Part shown: piece after piece, positions 52,335-64,000 of the stretch
Layout of the letters: each line of letters starts with the position of its first letter
How positions within the stretch are numbered: position 1 is the stretch's first letter
Assembly (NCBI RefSeq): GCF_000003815.2
Contig: NC_049991.1
Location: forward strand, 10,362,821-10,426,820
DNA length: 64,000 nucleotides
Direction of reading: 5' to 3'
Source: Branchiostoma floridae
Lineage: Eukaryota > Chordata > Leptocardii > Amphioxiformes > Branchiostomatidae
Notes under the pieces: model-generated
The model's input: only the letters and a program-made list of their open reading frames with translations
What the model was told of the DNA's origin: nothing
Databases searched by the model: none
Position numbers and translations under genes: made by a program

Positions 52335-55300
52335 ATGAAGTGCGGGGTGAAACACGGAGTCCACCTGCTGGTGGTCCTGTTACACCTGGCGTCAGCGCAA
52401 GGCATCCAATATGTCTATGTCATCGGGGGATCTTACTACCGTGACCATACACTGCCTCTATCTAGAAGCCCGTACATAGCCAGCCATGAGATCATTGTGG
52501 GGGAAGAGGCCACGCTAACTATAGAGGCTGGTGTTGAAATCCTGTTCGACGAGGGGGTCGGCATGACCGTCGTCGGACAACTTCATGCGGTCGGTACGGC
52601 CGACAAACGCATCGTTTTCGATCGGAATGAAAATCCTCCAAACGACACCATCCGGAACATCACTCGGGACCCGAATGTGCGGCTGGTGGGGCCGACAGTG
52701 AACGAGGGGCGTCTGGAGATCCGCCATGACGGACAGTGGGGAACTGTTTGTCGTGATACAAGCTGGAGGTGGTCCGAAGCGCAGGTAACATTGACTTCGA
52801 CTAAAATCAGTCTGTAGACCTTGCAGCCTAAGATGTCGGAATGCGAAGCCCTTTCTTCCGTACATCTTCTTTTTTTACAGCAAACTTCCTTATTGACTCT
52901 CTTCTGTCTGTACCTATTTTCAGCTCTAGACTTGCAGCTCTCTCTGTAAATAGTTCCTGTTTGAATTTATCACAACGGTCGGTCTGACACAGCTGGTAAA
53001 AGGGCCAATGTATGATTGCAGTCTGACCGAATGACGACCACGGTGAGCATTTGTCATTTAAAGGCGTTTCACGCCGCTGTCACACAACACAAAAATCAAA
53101 TCAGCCGACGTGTCTGTGATCATGAGTTCTGAATGATGTTAGGATCAGTGATAAGCCCGTTGTTTTCTCAGTCATTGCGCGAAGTGCCCGAGCCCCGTTC
53201 ATTGTGATGCGTTAGATTTTCAGGAGAAACATACACGTGACCCTCCGTCGGTTTTAAAATCGGCTTCATGAATTCAATTGACCTTCTGATGATCAACAAA
53301 TACGACCGAAGTTTTATTGTCAACTGATGACTATGACACAGCTAGTATCAATCTACATCCCACAGGTAGCATGCCGACACCTGGGATTCACCACAGGAAG
53401 AGAGGACAGTCAGTACGGTAACGGCAAGGGCAGGATTACCATGAGCGACCTTTTCTGCTCTGGGAACGAGAAGAATCTGTACGAGTGTCGCTACAGAGAC
53501 ATGGGAACAGCTCCGGACTGTGGTGAGCACCTACTCAATCCTCTTCTCTTTTATTTCCTTGTGACTTATCTGAGAGTAACCAGTCGTAGACACTGTCACT
53601 GGCCAGTGAATACAAAGTACTGTTTACTAGACAGTCAAATTTCATGTGTACATATGCACATGCATTTTTATACTATGAGTTCGAAGAAGTCTCCAATGGA
53701 GTCACACATTGACTATTCAACGGAACGAATGTTTTCGTGTGAACTTAAAGTACCAATGCGATAACTCCACTAAGGTCATGTTTCCAACTACATTTTGTAT
53801 ACGTAGGTTGGTTTGTAAAAAGTTTGATTCAGAACGCCATGAATAGCTTTTGGTTGGTTGGTTAGTTGGTTGGTTGGTGGGTCGATCGGTCGGTTGGTTG
53901 GTTAATTGGTTGGCGGAGAAATTTCTTAAAAGTTCTGAAGAGATATCATTACCTTCGCCAAGAATGTTTTCGATTAAGGCCTCATGTTGTGTCCCTATAT
54001 GTAGGTCAACAGCATATAACTCGAGAAGCTGTATATGGATTTTAATGGTATTTGGTATTTGAGTAGCGGTTGCGGAAACCGGTCTTGTTCGAAAATGGTT
54101 GGCGTAGCCTTTTTCCGTCAGGACGGTAGCGGGCCGAATGTGTGCGTCCGCTTCCTTGTGTACAGCATAACTCGAGAAGCCTTGAATGGATCCTGATGAT
54201 ATTTGATAGCTGTACATGTGGGTAGGGGTCAGGAACGCATGGTCTTTTTAGCGAATGCCCACAAACGCCCACTCTAGAGAAGTCCGCGCTGCACGAATCT
54301 CATTTTTTTTGCTTGGAATATGTCCACGTTGTGCTCCCATGTATTAATCCTGAGTTTCAAGTCAATCCATTGACCCGAAGTGACATAAATCAAAGTTTTC
54401 GATTCTCGATGGTCTTTTTAGCGAGCGCCCAGCAAAATGTCTTTTTAGCGAATGCCCACTATATCCACAAAAATATCGGCCGTCGCGCAACGACACCTAA
54501 ACCTACCGCCACAAACATGTTCAAGATGGTGTCCCATTGATGTGTACGGAGTTTCCGTGCTTTACAAGCATTTTAAGTCCCTGTTTTTGGTCAAAATGTA
54601 CGGCGACGATACTACCATACTTTAACTATAGCAATTCAAAATGGCGGGCACTAGTCATGTGACCTCCTTGCGGGACTGTTCTATAAGTATCGCGGGAGGG
54701 ACTGTTGTAGCATAGCTTCTCATACAACCATTTTAGAGTGAATTCTGAACAAGATTTTCATTTCATAGTGCTATCATCTGACTGATATTTACAATGTGGT
54801 CATTTTTTCTGTGCTATTATTACCCAGGTTTGAGGAACTTAGTGCAAATTTGGATATTGATTCACCTCAGTGCCCAATTAATGTACAAAAGGCTCAGACA
54901 CATTAGTGTTATAAACCTGAATAGGGGCAGGTAACCAATACTAGAAAAACATAGCTATTTATTATTAACAATACTATTTACATTATAATAATAACTCTTC
55001 ACCAAACTGGACTTTTCTTATCTTTATTTATCACAGAAACATTGTTACAATGAGGATTTGATTAGATGAGTATCTGTTACAGTGTGTACAAACTTATTTC
55101 AAATACAAAAATGTATTTCGTTTCACTTCCTAAATGTTTTTGAAGTATTGGAAGAAGTTGACACATAAACAATATTAATTGCATTATTTATGTGCAGTAA
55201 AATGTGACCACATGCTATCAATAGCCTAATAAAATGTTGGAACATGGCACAAGCGGGCTCCTCTTCTGAGTACAGAAAGGAAATGTTTTATAACATTTAG

Positions 55301-58300
55301 TTATGACGTAGAAAATTTCCATTGTAAAATGTACCTTTATTAACATTTACAAACAAATTGTTTTTTCTCTTCTTAATAAATGACAACAATACAGGTAAGT
55401 AAGGTGTGTTTCCTTTTATAACAGGCCAGGTAAGACGCCGTACAGGTAAGTAAGGTGTGTTTCCTTTTATAGCAGACCAGGTAAGACACCGTACAGGTGA
55501 GTAAGGTGTGTTTCCTTGACTACAGACTAGGTAAGACACCTTACAGGTGAGCAACGTGTATTTCCTTTCATTACAGACCAGGTAAGACACCGTACAGGTG
55601 AGTAACGTGTATTTCCTTTGATTACAGACCAGGTAAGACACCGTACAGGTGAGTAAGGTGTGTTTCCTTGACTACAGACTAGGTAAGACACCGTACAGGT
55701 GAGTAACGTGTATTTCCTTTGATTACAGACTAGGTAAGACACCGTACAGGTGAGTAACGTGTATTTCCTTTGATTACAGACCAGGTAAGACACCGTACAG
55801 GTGAGTAAGGTGTGTTTCCTTTTATGACAGACTAGGTAAGACACCGTACAGGTAAGTAACGTGTATTTCCTTTCAGTACAGACCAGGTAAGACACTGTAC
55901 AGGTGAGTAAGGTGTGTTTCCTTGACTACAGACTAGGTAAGACACCGTACAGGTGAGTAACGTGTATTTCCTCTGATTACAGACCAGGTAAGACACCATA
56001 CAGGTGAGTAACGTATATTTCCTTTGATAACAGGCCAGGTAAGACACCATACAGGTAAGTAAGGTGTGTTTCTTTTTATAACAGACCAGGTATGACACCG
56101 TGCATGTGAGTAACGTGTATTTCCTTTGATTACAGACCAGGTAAGACACCATACAGGTGAGTAACGTGTATTTCCTTTCATTACAGACCAGGTAAGACAC
56201 CGCACAGGTGAGTAAGGTGTGTTTCCTTTGTCTATTGACCAGATAGGGTATTACACAGGTGAGTAAGGCGTCTTTCCTTTGCCTATATACCATATAGGCC
56301 ATTATACAGGTGAGTAAGGCGTCTTTCCTTTGTCTATAGACCAGATAGGGTATTATACAGGTGAGTAAAGCAACTTTCCTTTGCCTGTAGACCAGATAGG
56401 GTATTATACAGGTAAGTATGGTGTCTTTCCTTCGCCTATATACCAGATGGGGCATTATAAAGGTAAGTAAGGTGTCTTTCCCTTGTCTATATACCAGATA
56501 GGCCATTATACAGGTGGATAAGGTGTCTTTCCTTTGCCTATATACCATATAGGCCATTATACAGGTGAGTAAGGCGTCTTTCCTTTGTCTATAGACCAGA
56601 TAGGGTATTATACAGGTGAGTAAAGCAACTTTCCTTTGCCTGTAGACCAGATAGGGTATTATACAGGTAAGTATGGTGTCTTTCCTTCGCCTATATACCA
56701 GATGGGGCATTATAAAGGTAAGTAAGGTGTCTTTCCCTTGTCTATATACCAGATAGGCCATTATACAGGTGGATAAGGTGTCTTTCCTTTGCCTATAGAC
56801 CAGATAGGCCATTAAACAGGTGAGTAAGGTGTCTTTCCTTTGCCTATAGACCAGATAGGCCATTATACTGGTAAGTAAGATGTCTTTACTTTGCCTATAG
56901 ACCAGACAGGGTATTATACAGGTGAGTAAAGCAACTATCCTTTGCCTATAGACCAGATAGGTATTAAACAGGTGAGTAAAGCAACTTACTTACCTGTATA
57001 ATGCCCTATCTGGTCTATAGGCAAAGGAAAGACGCCTTACTCATCTGTGCGGTGTCTTACCTGGTCTGTAATCAAAGGAAATACACGTTACTCACCTGTA
57101 CGGTGTCTTACCTAGTCTGTAGTCAAGGAAACACACCTTACTCACCTGTACGGTGTCTTACCTAGTCTGTAGTCAAGGAAACACACCTTACTCACCTGTA
57201 CGGTGTCTTACCTGGTCTGTAATCAAAGGAAATACACGTTACTCACCTGTACGGTGTCTTACCTGGTCTGTAATGAAAGGAAATACACGTTGCTCACCTG
57301 TAAGGTGTCTTACCTAGTCTGTAGTCAAGGAAACACACCTTACTCACCTGTACGGTGTCTTACCTGGTCTGCTATAAAAGGAAACACACCTTAATTACCT
57401 GTACGGCGTCTTACCTGGCCTGTTATAAAAGGAAACACACCTTACTTACCTGTATTGTTGTCATTTATTAAGAAGAGAAAAAACAATTTGTTTGTAAATG
57501 TTAATAAAGGTACATTTTACAATGGAAATTTTCTACGTCATAACTAAATGTTATAAAACATTTCCTTTCTGTACTCAGAAGAGGAGCCCGCTTGTGCCAT
57601 GTTCCAACATTTTATTAGGCTATTGATAGCATGTGGTCACATTTTACTGCACATAAATAATGCAATTAATATTGTTTATGTGTCAACTTCTTCCAATACT
57701 TCAAAAATATTTAGGAAGTGAAACGAAATACATTTTTGTATTTGAAATAAGTTTGTACACACTGTAACAGATACTCATCTAATCAAATCCTCATTGTAAC
57801 AATGTTTCTGTGATAAATAAAGATAAGAAAAGTCCAGTTTGGTGAAGAGTTATTATTATAATGTAAATAGTATTGTTAATAATAAATAGCTATGTTTTTC
57901 TAGTATTGGTTACCTGCCCCTATTCAGGTTTATAACACTAATGTGTCTGAGCCTTTTGTACATTAATTGGGCACTGAGGTGAATCAATATCCAAATTTGC
58001 ACTAAGTTCCTCAAACCTGGGTAATAATAGCACAGAAAAAATGACCACATTGTAAATATCAGTCAGATGATAGCACTATGAAATGAAAATCTTGTTCAGA
58101 ATTCACTCTAAAATGGTTGTATGAGAAGCTATGCTACAACAGTCCCTCCCGCGATACTTATAGAACAGTCCCGCAAGGAGGTCACATGACTAGTGCCCGC
58201 CATTTTGAATTGCTATAGTTAAAGTATGGTAGTATCGTCGCCGTACATTTTGACCAAAAACAGGGACTTAAAATGCTTGTAAAGCACGGAAACTCCGTAC

Positions 58301-61300
58301 ACATCAATGGGACACCATCTTGAACATGTTTGTGGTGGTAGGTTTAGGTGTCGTTGCGCGACGGCCGATATTTTTGTGGATATAGTGGGCATTCGCTAAA
58401 AAGACATTTTGCTGGGCGTTCGCTAAAAAGACCATCGAGAATCGAAAACTTTGATTTATGTCACTTCGGGTCAATGGATTGACTTGAAACTCAGGATTAA
58501 TACATGGGAGCACAACGTGGACATATTTCAAGCAAAAAAAATGAGATTCGTGCAGCGCGGACTTCTCTAGAGTGGGCGTTTGTGGGCATTCGCTAAAAAA
58601 AAACGAAGGTGAAGTTCGATTATGGCCCCCTAGAGGCTCCCTAAGGTACTACAGCAAAACTTTTGACATCTCGTCTTCTAGACATGCTGTGGTCATGATT
58701 TTTGCAAATCAACAGCTAATTTGCATAATTAATGAGGAAAGTTCATAAATCCATGCCAACAGCATATAACTCGAGAAGCTATATTTGGTATTTGAGTAGC
58801 GGTTGCGGAAAGAAAGGTAGAGTTCAAAAATGGTTGGCGTAGCATTTTTCGCCAGGACGGTAGCGGGCGGAGTGTGTGCGTCCGTTTGTTTGTGGAATGC
58901 ATAACTCTAGAAGCCTTGAATGGATCCTGATAATATTTGGTAGGTGGGTAGGGGTCAGGAAAACAAAGGTTGAGTTCGATAATGGGCTCCCTAGCGGCTT
59001 CTTAAAGTACTGCAGCAAAACTTCAATTTTTGACATCTGGTGCTCTGAACATGCTGTGGTTGTGATTTTGGTAGATAGCCAAAGTGATGACTTACATAAT
59101 GTAATACTAATTCTGTAAATCAACAACTAATTTGCATAATTAAGGAGGAAAGTTCATAAACCCACTGAATTCCATGATAGGACTTTCAAACTTGTCACAT
59201 ATGTAGCTGAGTATGAGAAATGTCCAATACATATTAATAATGCAAATGGCGACCTCATTTACATAATTAATGTTGACAGATCATGATGATTCTTTGGTAT
59301 GAGATAGCCTAAGGGAAGACTTAGATAGTGCTATACTTATTATATATTGTATTTCAACAGCAAATTTACATGAGGAAAGGTTACAAATCCACTGCATTCC
59401 ATAATACGAGTTTGAAACTTGTCACATATGTAAAAGAGAAGGAGAGAAATGTCAATACATGTTAATTATGCAAATGACGACCTATCAAAGCCCCTATCAT
59501 AATTTACTATTCGGCCAGGCCGGAGTCTGGTAGAGACTACATTATTTTGACAAAGCACTATGAAAGTTGCGCTGGAAAGTATCACAACAGTGTACGTATT
59601 TCATTATCACCTTTGCCAAGAAGTTTCTGTTTTTGGTAGCGTTTGTGTGTTTGTTGGGAACACACGTTCATGTAGTCGTTTGCTATTGGGGTAAGTACTC
59701 TTTAGTAATACATGAAAAAGACCTTTAAGTCTTGAATAAAGGCATAATCATTTGGCGAAGGGATGTGTTCGTGGAATGCTAGTTGTTATGGATGTGATAG
59801 GAAAATTCCATGGAGACATATACGATGGCATAAGGAATCGTGGCATTCTTAATCAAGTGTGTGTCATTTGAAAGCGACCCCAACAAAAATTGCTTGCTTT
59901 TCCTATGAGATATGATGGTGCAGGTTACGTACTGACTTGCTTTTTCTCTGCTTGTTTTTCAAGCCTTCGCTCTCTTTGTATATTTTTTCAAGTCTTGAAT
60001 GAATTTTGTGACTTATGTTTTATGTGTTAGAAAGTTTTTTATTTGTGCAACGAAGATTGTTGCGGGGACTTCGGCGACTTTGGCATTATACTTGAATTTA
60101 TGACAGCGGGCAGAAAAGATTGTTTACCTTGTACGTACGCAGTGACGGCACACTCTAGTTGTCGTGTACCTGATGCCATAAAAACCATAATCAATAACTC
60201 GTTTACTTTGTTTCTTTGTTATACACAAGTAGTACCATCCTTAAATCAACATATCTGTAATACTAAAGGAACAGCCCAAAAGAAAATTTCTAAAGCAATT
60301 CTCCTGTTGTTGTTAGTTCCGGCTTTCATGACTGGTCACGACTGTACCGTTATCCGTCTAGTAATCTAGATAGTTTTCAAACATATCAGATCTGGTACAG
60401 AAATGTAGGGTTCGACGACATTGTTGTGTTCTGTGAGGTGGTCTTACCTTTGCGTCTTGTGGGGTAAAAGGAACAGGCGTCCATGGTAAAACATTTCAAA
60501 AGTTGCAAGAGTAAGCACTAAAATATTGTTGTGTAGTGGTATACGTGTAGTCGCCAACGTTTGTCGAGCTATTGTTAATTCTCAAGGCTGTGTCTGAGAA
60601 AAAGTCAGAAAGCTCGCTCAAAGCAATTACTTGTTTACTGACCGTACGGGATTTAGAGAGGGGGGCGGTGGGTTTGGGAAGGAAACTTTTGAAATATTTG
60701 AAATATTGAGCCGGGTGGGAGGGCATCGGAAAATTTATTTGACCTGTGGGGAGGGCCAAGGAAAATTTAGTTAGTCTGGTCTGCCAGCAAAATTCGTCCC
60801 TTAAAATGCAAGAAATGGCGTTTCCGAGGGTCAAGATTTCAAATGTTTCTGGACCTCCGCAAGGGATTGCCCGATGTCGGCGCAGGACACAGTGAAAATG
60901 CGTTGGGGTAGGGGCAAGGCTTATGCATCGCCCTCGATAACCCTTTTCACTTACAGAAATGTCATTAAACTCTAGATTAGCCTGCCAGCAAAATTTACCC
61001 CTAGGGCCATCAAAATGCAAGATATGGCGTTTCAGAGCTCGAGGGTAAAGATTTGCAAATTTCCCTGAATCCCTTTTGACCGTCTTCGTGCCTTTGGTGG
61101 TCGACATCGTGATAACTGTGTTCGGGGACGTTGCTCGCAATAACTGAAGCTGAAACCCTTGTATTTCTAAAAAAAATGCCATTAAACTTAGCTTTGTCTG
61201 CCAGAAAAATATCCATCAAACTGCAGAAAATAGCTTTAAAGAGGGTCAAGATTTCAAAATTTCCCCGGACCTCCCTGTTGACGCCGCGCGCCCTTCTCGC

Positions 61301-64000
61301 CTTCAAAAGTTAAGCTGAAACCCTCGTGTGTTTTTTTTTATAGAAATGTCATTAAACCAGCAGATTTGCCCATCAAATTTCAGAAAAAAGTGCTTCAGAG
61401 AGTTAAGATAAAAAAAATTTCCGGCGCCGCACATGCTGAAAATTCGCTCAGTGATATACTTAGTATATATTTCGCCGGCAGCTAGAGAGAGGCGACCGGT
61501 CGACCCCGCCGTGGGAAAATCGGAGTCGCGAGTTGGCACCCCCTTCCTCACTACAGTTTTGGATAGTCGCAACGTGCTGTCGTTTTTGTTGGCATTTTCC
61601 CTCGATTTACCATCAGTTATTGCCACAACAGAACCAAGAAAAAGTTCGAAATATTGGTAAATCGAAAATGGTTTCCGACAAGCCGCTCAGACCCCACGAG
61701 CTTGCAAAGGGGCGAAGCGCGCGCCGCAGAAATCCAGGTACTTTTCAGGTGTTGTTTGGATATCAAAACAATGAAAAAGCTTCTATAAAACAAATATCTA
61801 TGCATCTTTGGAGTAGATATTCATCCCTCAATCAATCATATATTCTAAGGCATTTAGTTTCCCTTCTTTGCTAGGGGTGAGAGATCTGCTTCGCGATGAA
61901 AACCAGCATCATAAGTATGGCGCAAACATGGCAAAGCACACTTCCAAACGGGAGCGCTGTGATTTATTGGCGACTTATTATTTTTGTTTAATTGATGGGG
62001 GGGGGGGGGGGGCTAGCAAAAAAAGTTTGACTTGGAGGAAGGGCCTAGGAAAAATATTTGATCTCACTAGATTCCGTACGGTCCCCAAAATACCAGATGT
62101 ACTCGTCTACATTATACCGGATATGTGTTATATAGGCTGTTTAGATACTTATAAACTAAGATTGTGACCTGCGACTTCGGTCATACGGAACGCCTTAGAC
62201 TCGACTGTCTTTGTGACACAGATGAAAATCTTTGCGTTTTGGTACCTTTATTCGTGGAGTTGGTATAATCGGCTAGCGGTAGCTTTGCTCACTTTTTGTT
62301 TTAATGCGGCAGTATACTCCAGAAGCGGGTATTGTAATTCCTCAGAATATAGATAGCTATGCTTGAATCAAGTTTGTTTGGTCAAATTTACCATAAGTTA
62401 AAGCCTGAACGCAGGGTGAACATTGTAGCGAACGAGTTCTTTAATTCCCCTGAGAACCCTTCCTATTGTGCACTTCGACCATGGGAACAGGTACCGGTTT
62501 GTAATGGTAAAATTTTCGATACTATGATATTTCAGGATTACTAACTCTGCGTGCAGAAACATCCCTTTTAGATAGCACAACATGGTCCATAAAAAGAGGC
62601 CAAATCTCAGCATTCCAATCAAGGGTCGCTAGTCTTCAAAGTTTTTGTGTACCATCCTAAATGTCTCATAGTCACTGTCGATAGCTTTGCGACTCTATCA
62701 ACCTTATACCCGACCTAGGTCACAAGTAGTTTTGGCGCCGCCATTTCACGCTGACCTAATTTCAACTACTTATACTTAAATGTCCAAATCTCTACATCAA
62801 ACCATTTTTTTTTATCTCCCTAAATGTGTGATAGTCAATAGACGGCCTTTTCAATCTTATCCCGACTACGGTTAGCAAGAAAGTGTGACGGAAGTCGGCT
62901 ATGCTGGAAAATCGTACACAGCACAGTACATTAGAAGCGGGACCGTATGTAGGTACTTTGATTTAGAAAATTATCATTGTTGAAATGACAAATGACAAAA
63001 GTCGGGTGTATTTTTGGAAAAAAGAGTAAACTGACAAGAATGATACCCACGTGTTTACTATCAACATCACTGAAACACCTGGCCTTCACAAATCTCATTT
63101 GTAATGGCTAATTAGCTTCCTTACTTGTTGCCTCATTCTCTTACAAAGTGTCATCACCAAACGTTTAGGGGGTCGGCGAGACCTAGGGGTGGTATGTGAG
63201 GGAATCAGTCCAGTCAGCTCCACCTATTGGAACGGAATCCGACTGGTGCCGTCCTCTGCTGGGACGGTCTCCAGACTCGAACATGTCGACGTTCTCCATG
63301 CGGGACAAGACGATGGAACAGGAACAACAGCGGCCATCAACATAGAAACATATCCACCTGTGCTCAGAGATGTCAACGTCAAGTACAGTCCAGGTGCAGG
63401 GGTCAAGGTTCAGGGAGCAACTACGGAGGTCAACACCGTGGGCTGCAGCATAGAGGAAAACCAAGGCCCAGGCATCATCATAGAAGACCAAGCTGCAGAT
63501 GTCAACATACAAAACACCAGGGTCTCTAAGAACTTCCCATACGGTGCTCACATCACCCGCGGCAGTGCTGGACAAAAAATTACGTTTACTGATTCTGCTT
63601 TCACTGAGAACTTTGGAACAGGTCTTCTCCTTGATACAGTCGGAAGTGATGTTGTAGTATCAAACAGTAACTTCAGTTCCAACACTCACTTTGGCTTAGA
63701 CTCCATCAACAGTAAAACGCTACAGATTCAGAGCTGTACCCTGAACTCAAATGGACTGGACGGCGTGTGGATACAAGACGAAGTATACACCCTGCCTCAA
63801 ACCGAGAAGAGCTTTTCTATCGATCAGTCTAGCATATCAGAGAACCTTCGAAGAGGAGTGACAGTTTCAATCACCTACCCATCATACAACTGCCGTAACC
63901 ATCAAACCGCCTTCAACATCGCAGGCAGCGAAGTTAGCGCGAATCCAGAAGGAGCCATAGACATCAGCGTAGAAAGATCAACCCGGACATGTTATCCACG
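52335..64000 (+). CDS. Bark beetle-like protein (SRCR domain plus parallel beta-helix), 5' part
   Basis: Three exons are visible: 52335-52784, 53366-53522 and 63169 to beyond the window, all in phase (over 479 aa so far). Residues 1-22 are a signal peptide. Residues ~30-110 (EIIVGEEATLTIEAGVEILF, GVGMTVVGQLHAVGT) form the first right-handed beta-helix part. Residues ~113-222 are an SRCR domain (GRLEIRHDGQWGTVC, ACRHLGF, LYECRYRD and the end DLGVVCEG). Exon 3 continues with beta-helix repeats (RLEHVDVLHAG, GAGVKVQGATTEVNTVGCSI, NFGTGLLLDTVGSDVVVSNS, GLDGVWIQDEV). This order matches Drosophila Bark beetle/Anakonda, a large membrane protein of tricellular junctions. The membrane and C-terminal parts are outside the window. 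The second intron holds a foldback element. Confidence 0.85.
53850..53916 (+). repeat. (TTGG)n microsatellite
   Basis: Impure tggttggt repeat with gtcgatcg interruptions, in intron 2 of the Bark beetle-like gene. Confidence 0.85.
54007..54237 (+). repeat. Dispersed repeat copy, left half, interrupted by the foldback element
   Basis: Starts gcatataactcgagaagct and reaches ggtcaggaacg, where the foldback begins. Its continuation (aaggtgaagttcgattatgg) is found after the foldback at 58606. A related complete copy follows at 58749-59150. Confidence 0.65.
55391..56990 (+). repeat. 51-bp minisatellite, left arm (~31 units)
   Basis: Two unit types occur. One contains acaccgtacaggtgagtaa, tttcctttgattacag and accaggtaag. 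The other contains attatacaggtgagtaagg, ctttcctttgcctata and accagata. A larger block of about 255-260 bases (56227-56525) is repeated again at 56528-56770. The period is divisible by three, so long frames arise on the minus strand (343 codons at 55832-56863, 17-residue repeats such as YLVYRQRKDTLLTC). Confidence 0.85.
56991..57455 (-). repeat. 51-bp minisatellite, right arm (~9 units)
   Basis: The same units in reverse orientation, but only about 9 copies and mostly of the gtaagacacc type. The arms therefore differ mainly in copy number. Confidence 0.85.
58606..59150 (+). repeat. Right half of the interrupted repeat plus a second tandem copy
   Basis: 58606-58748 continues the copy broken by the foldback. 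58749-59150 is a second copy, starting again at agcatataactcgagaagc and sharing cggtagcgggcgg, ccttgaatggatcctgat and gggtaggggtcagga with 54007-54237. Further diverged pieces (gaggaaagttcataaa, cttgtcacatatgta) recur to about 59450. Confidence 0.65.
59451..60769. other. Intron sequence, no feature seen
   Basis: Part of intron 2 of the Bark beetle-like gene; no exon or repeat is convincing. Confidence 0.5.
60770..61430. repeat. Diverged ~200-bp tandem repeat, about four units
   Basis: Each unit has tgccagcaaaatt, then aaaatgcaagaaatggcgtt and gagggtcaagatttcaaa, beginning near 60780, 60982, 61199 and 61360. The last two are the most decayed. Located in the same intron. Confidence 0.6.
61431..63168. 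other. End of the large intron, no gene seen
   Basis: Noncoding up to the acceptor (aaacgtttag) of exon 3. Contains a poly(G) run at 61998-62013. Confidence 0.5.

Larger units (their letters stand above)
54238..58601. mobile_element. Foldback element with minisatellite arms
   Basis: Two ~1.15-kb arms (about 54243-55390 and 57455-58598) are near-identical inverted repeats. Between them lie oppositely oriented 51-bp minisatellites meeting near 56990. The whole unit can fold into one long hairpin. No transposase gene is present, so it would need help in trans. It split an older repeat, with aacg on both sides (54234-54237, 58602-58605) as a possible short target duplication. The structure recalls Drosophila FB and Galileo elements; relatedness is not shown. 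Confidence 0.8.

Noticed and set aside
55391-57455. CRISPR-like array
   Set aside because: Regular 51-bp units without unique spacers, inside an inverted-repeat element in a eukaryotic intron.

Overview
This is eukaryotic animal DNA from a draft assembly with five runs of N. The genes have many GT-AG introns and close homologues in animals. The set of RPL10, SNX29, CPPED1 and a Bark beetle-like SRCR/beta-helix gene, together with dense miniature transposons, fits an invertebrate deuterostome. My best guess is a lancelet (Branchiostoma), mainly from gene content and repeat style; the sequence alone does not prove the species.

Layout: (1) 1-11244 is a DNA element with inverted ends, long arrays of ~190 bp subterminal repeats and one long gene for a coiled-coil, DDE-transposase-like protein of 1005 aa. 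(2) 11254-11392 may be the last coding exon of a gene lying to the left. (3) 13559-16584 (minus) is a four-exon gene for a secreted, probably GPI-anchored Ly6/uPAR-type protein with an alanine/threonine-rich stalk. (4) 16.6-25.4 kb is intergenic, with miniature elements. (5) 25508-29284 (minus) is RPL10, complete, with a TOP-type leader exon. (6) 29642-43288 (plus) is SNX29 (RUN, coiled coil, PX), complete in 21 coding exons. Its introns hold a hAT-like MITE, a LINE tail, a Penelope-like copy with hammerhead-like motifs, a MULE-like MITE with 87-bp perfect ends, and others. (7) 48215-50931 (minus) is CPPED1, complete in four exons and tail to tail with SNX29. (8) 52335 to the window end (plus) is the 5' part of a Bark beetle-like gene. 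Its second intron (~9.6 kb) contains a ~4.4 kb foldback element built from 51-bp minisatellites.

How they relate: RPL10 and SNX29 are head to head and their 5' ends lie within about 360 bp, so they probably share a promoter region. SNX29 and CPPED1 are convergent neighbours, as I recall for the human 16p13 genes, so this looks like conserved microsynteny. The exon models were built by hand from splice sites, reading phase and similarity to remembered family features. All junctions keep frame, but no transcript evidence was available.
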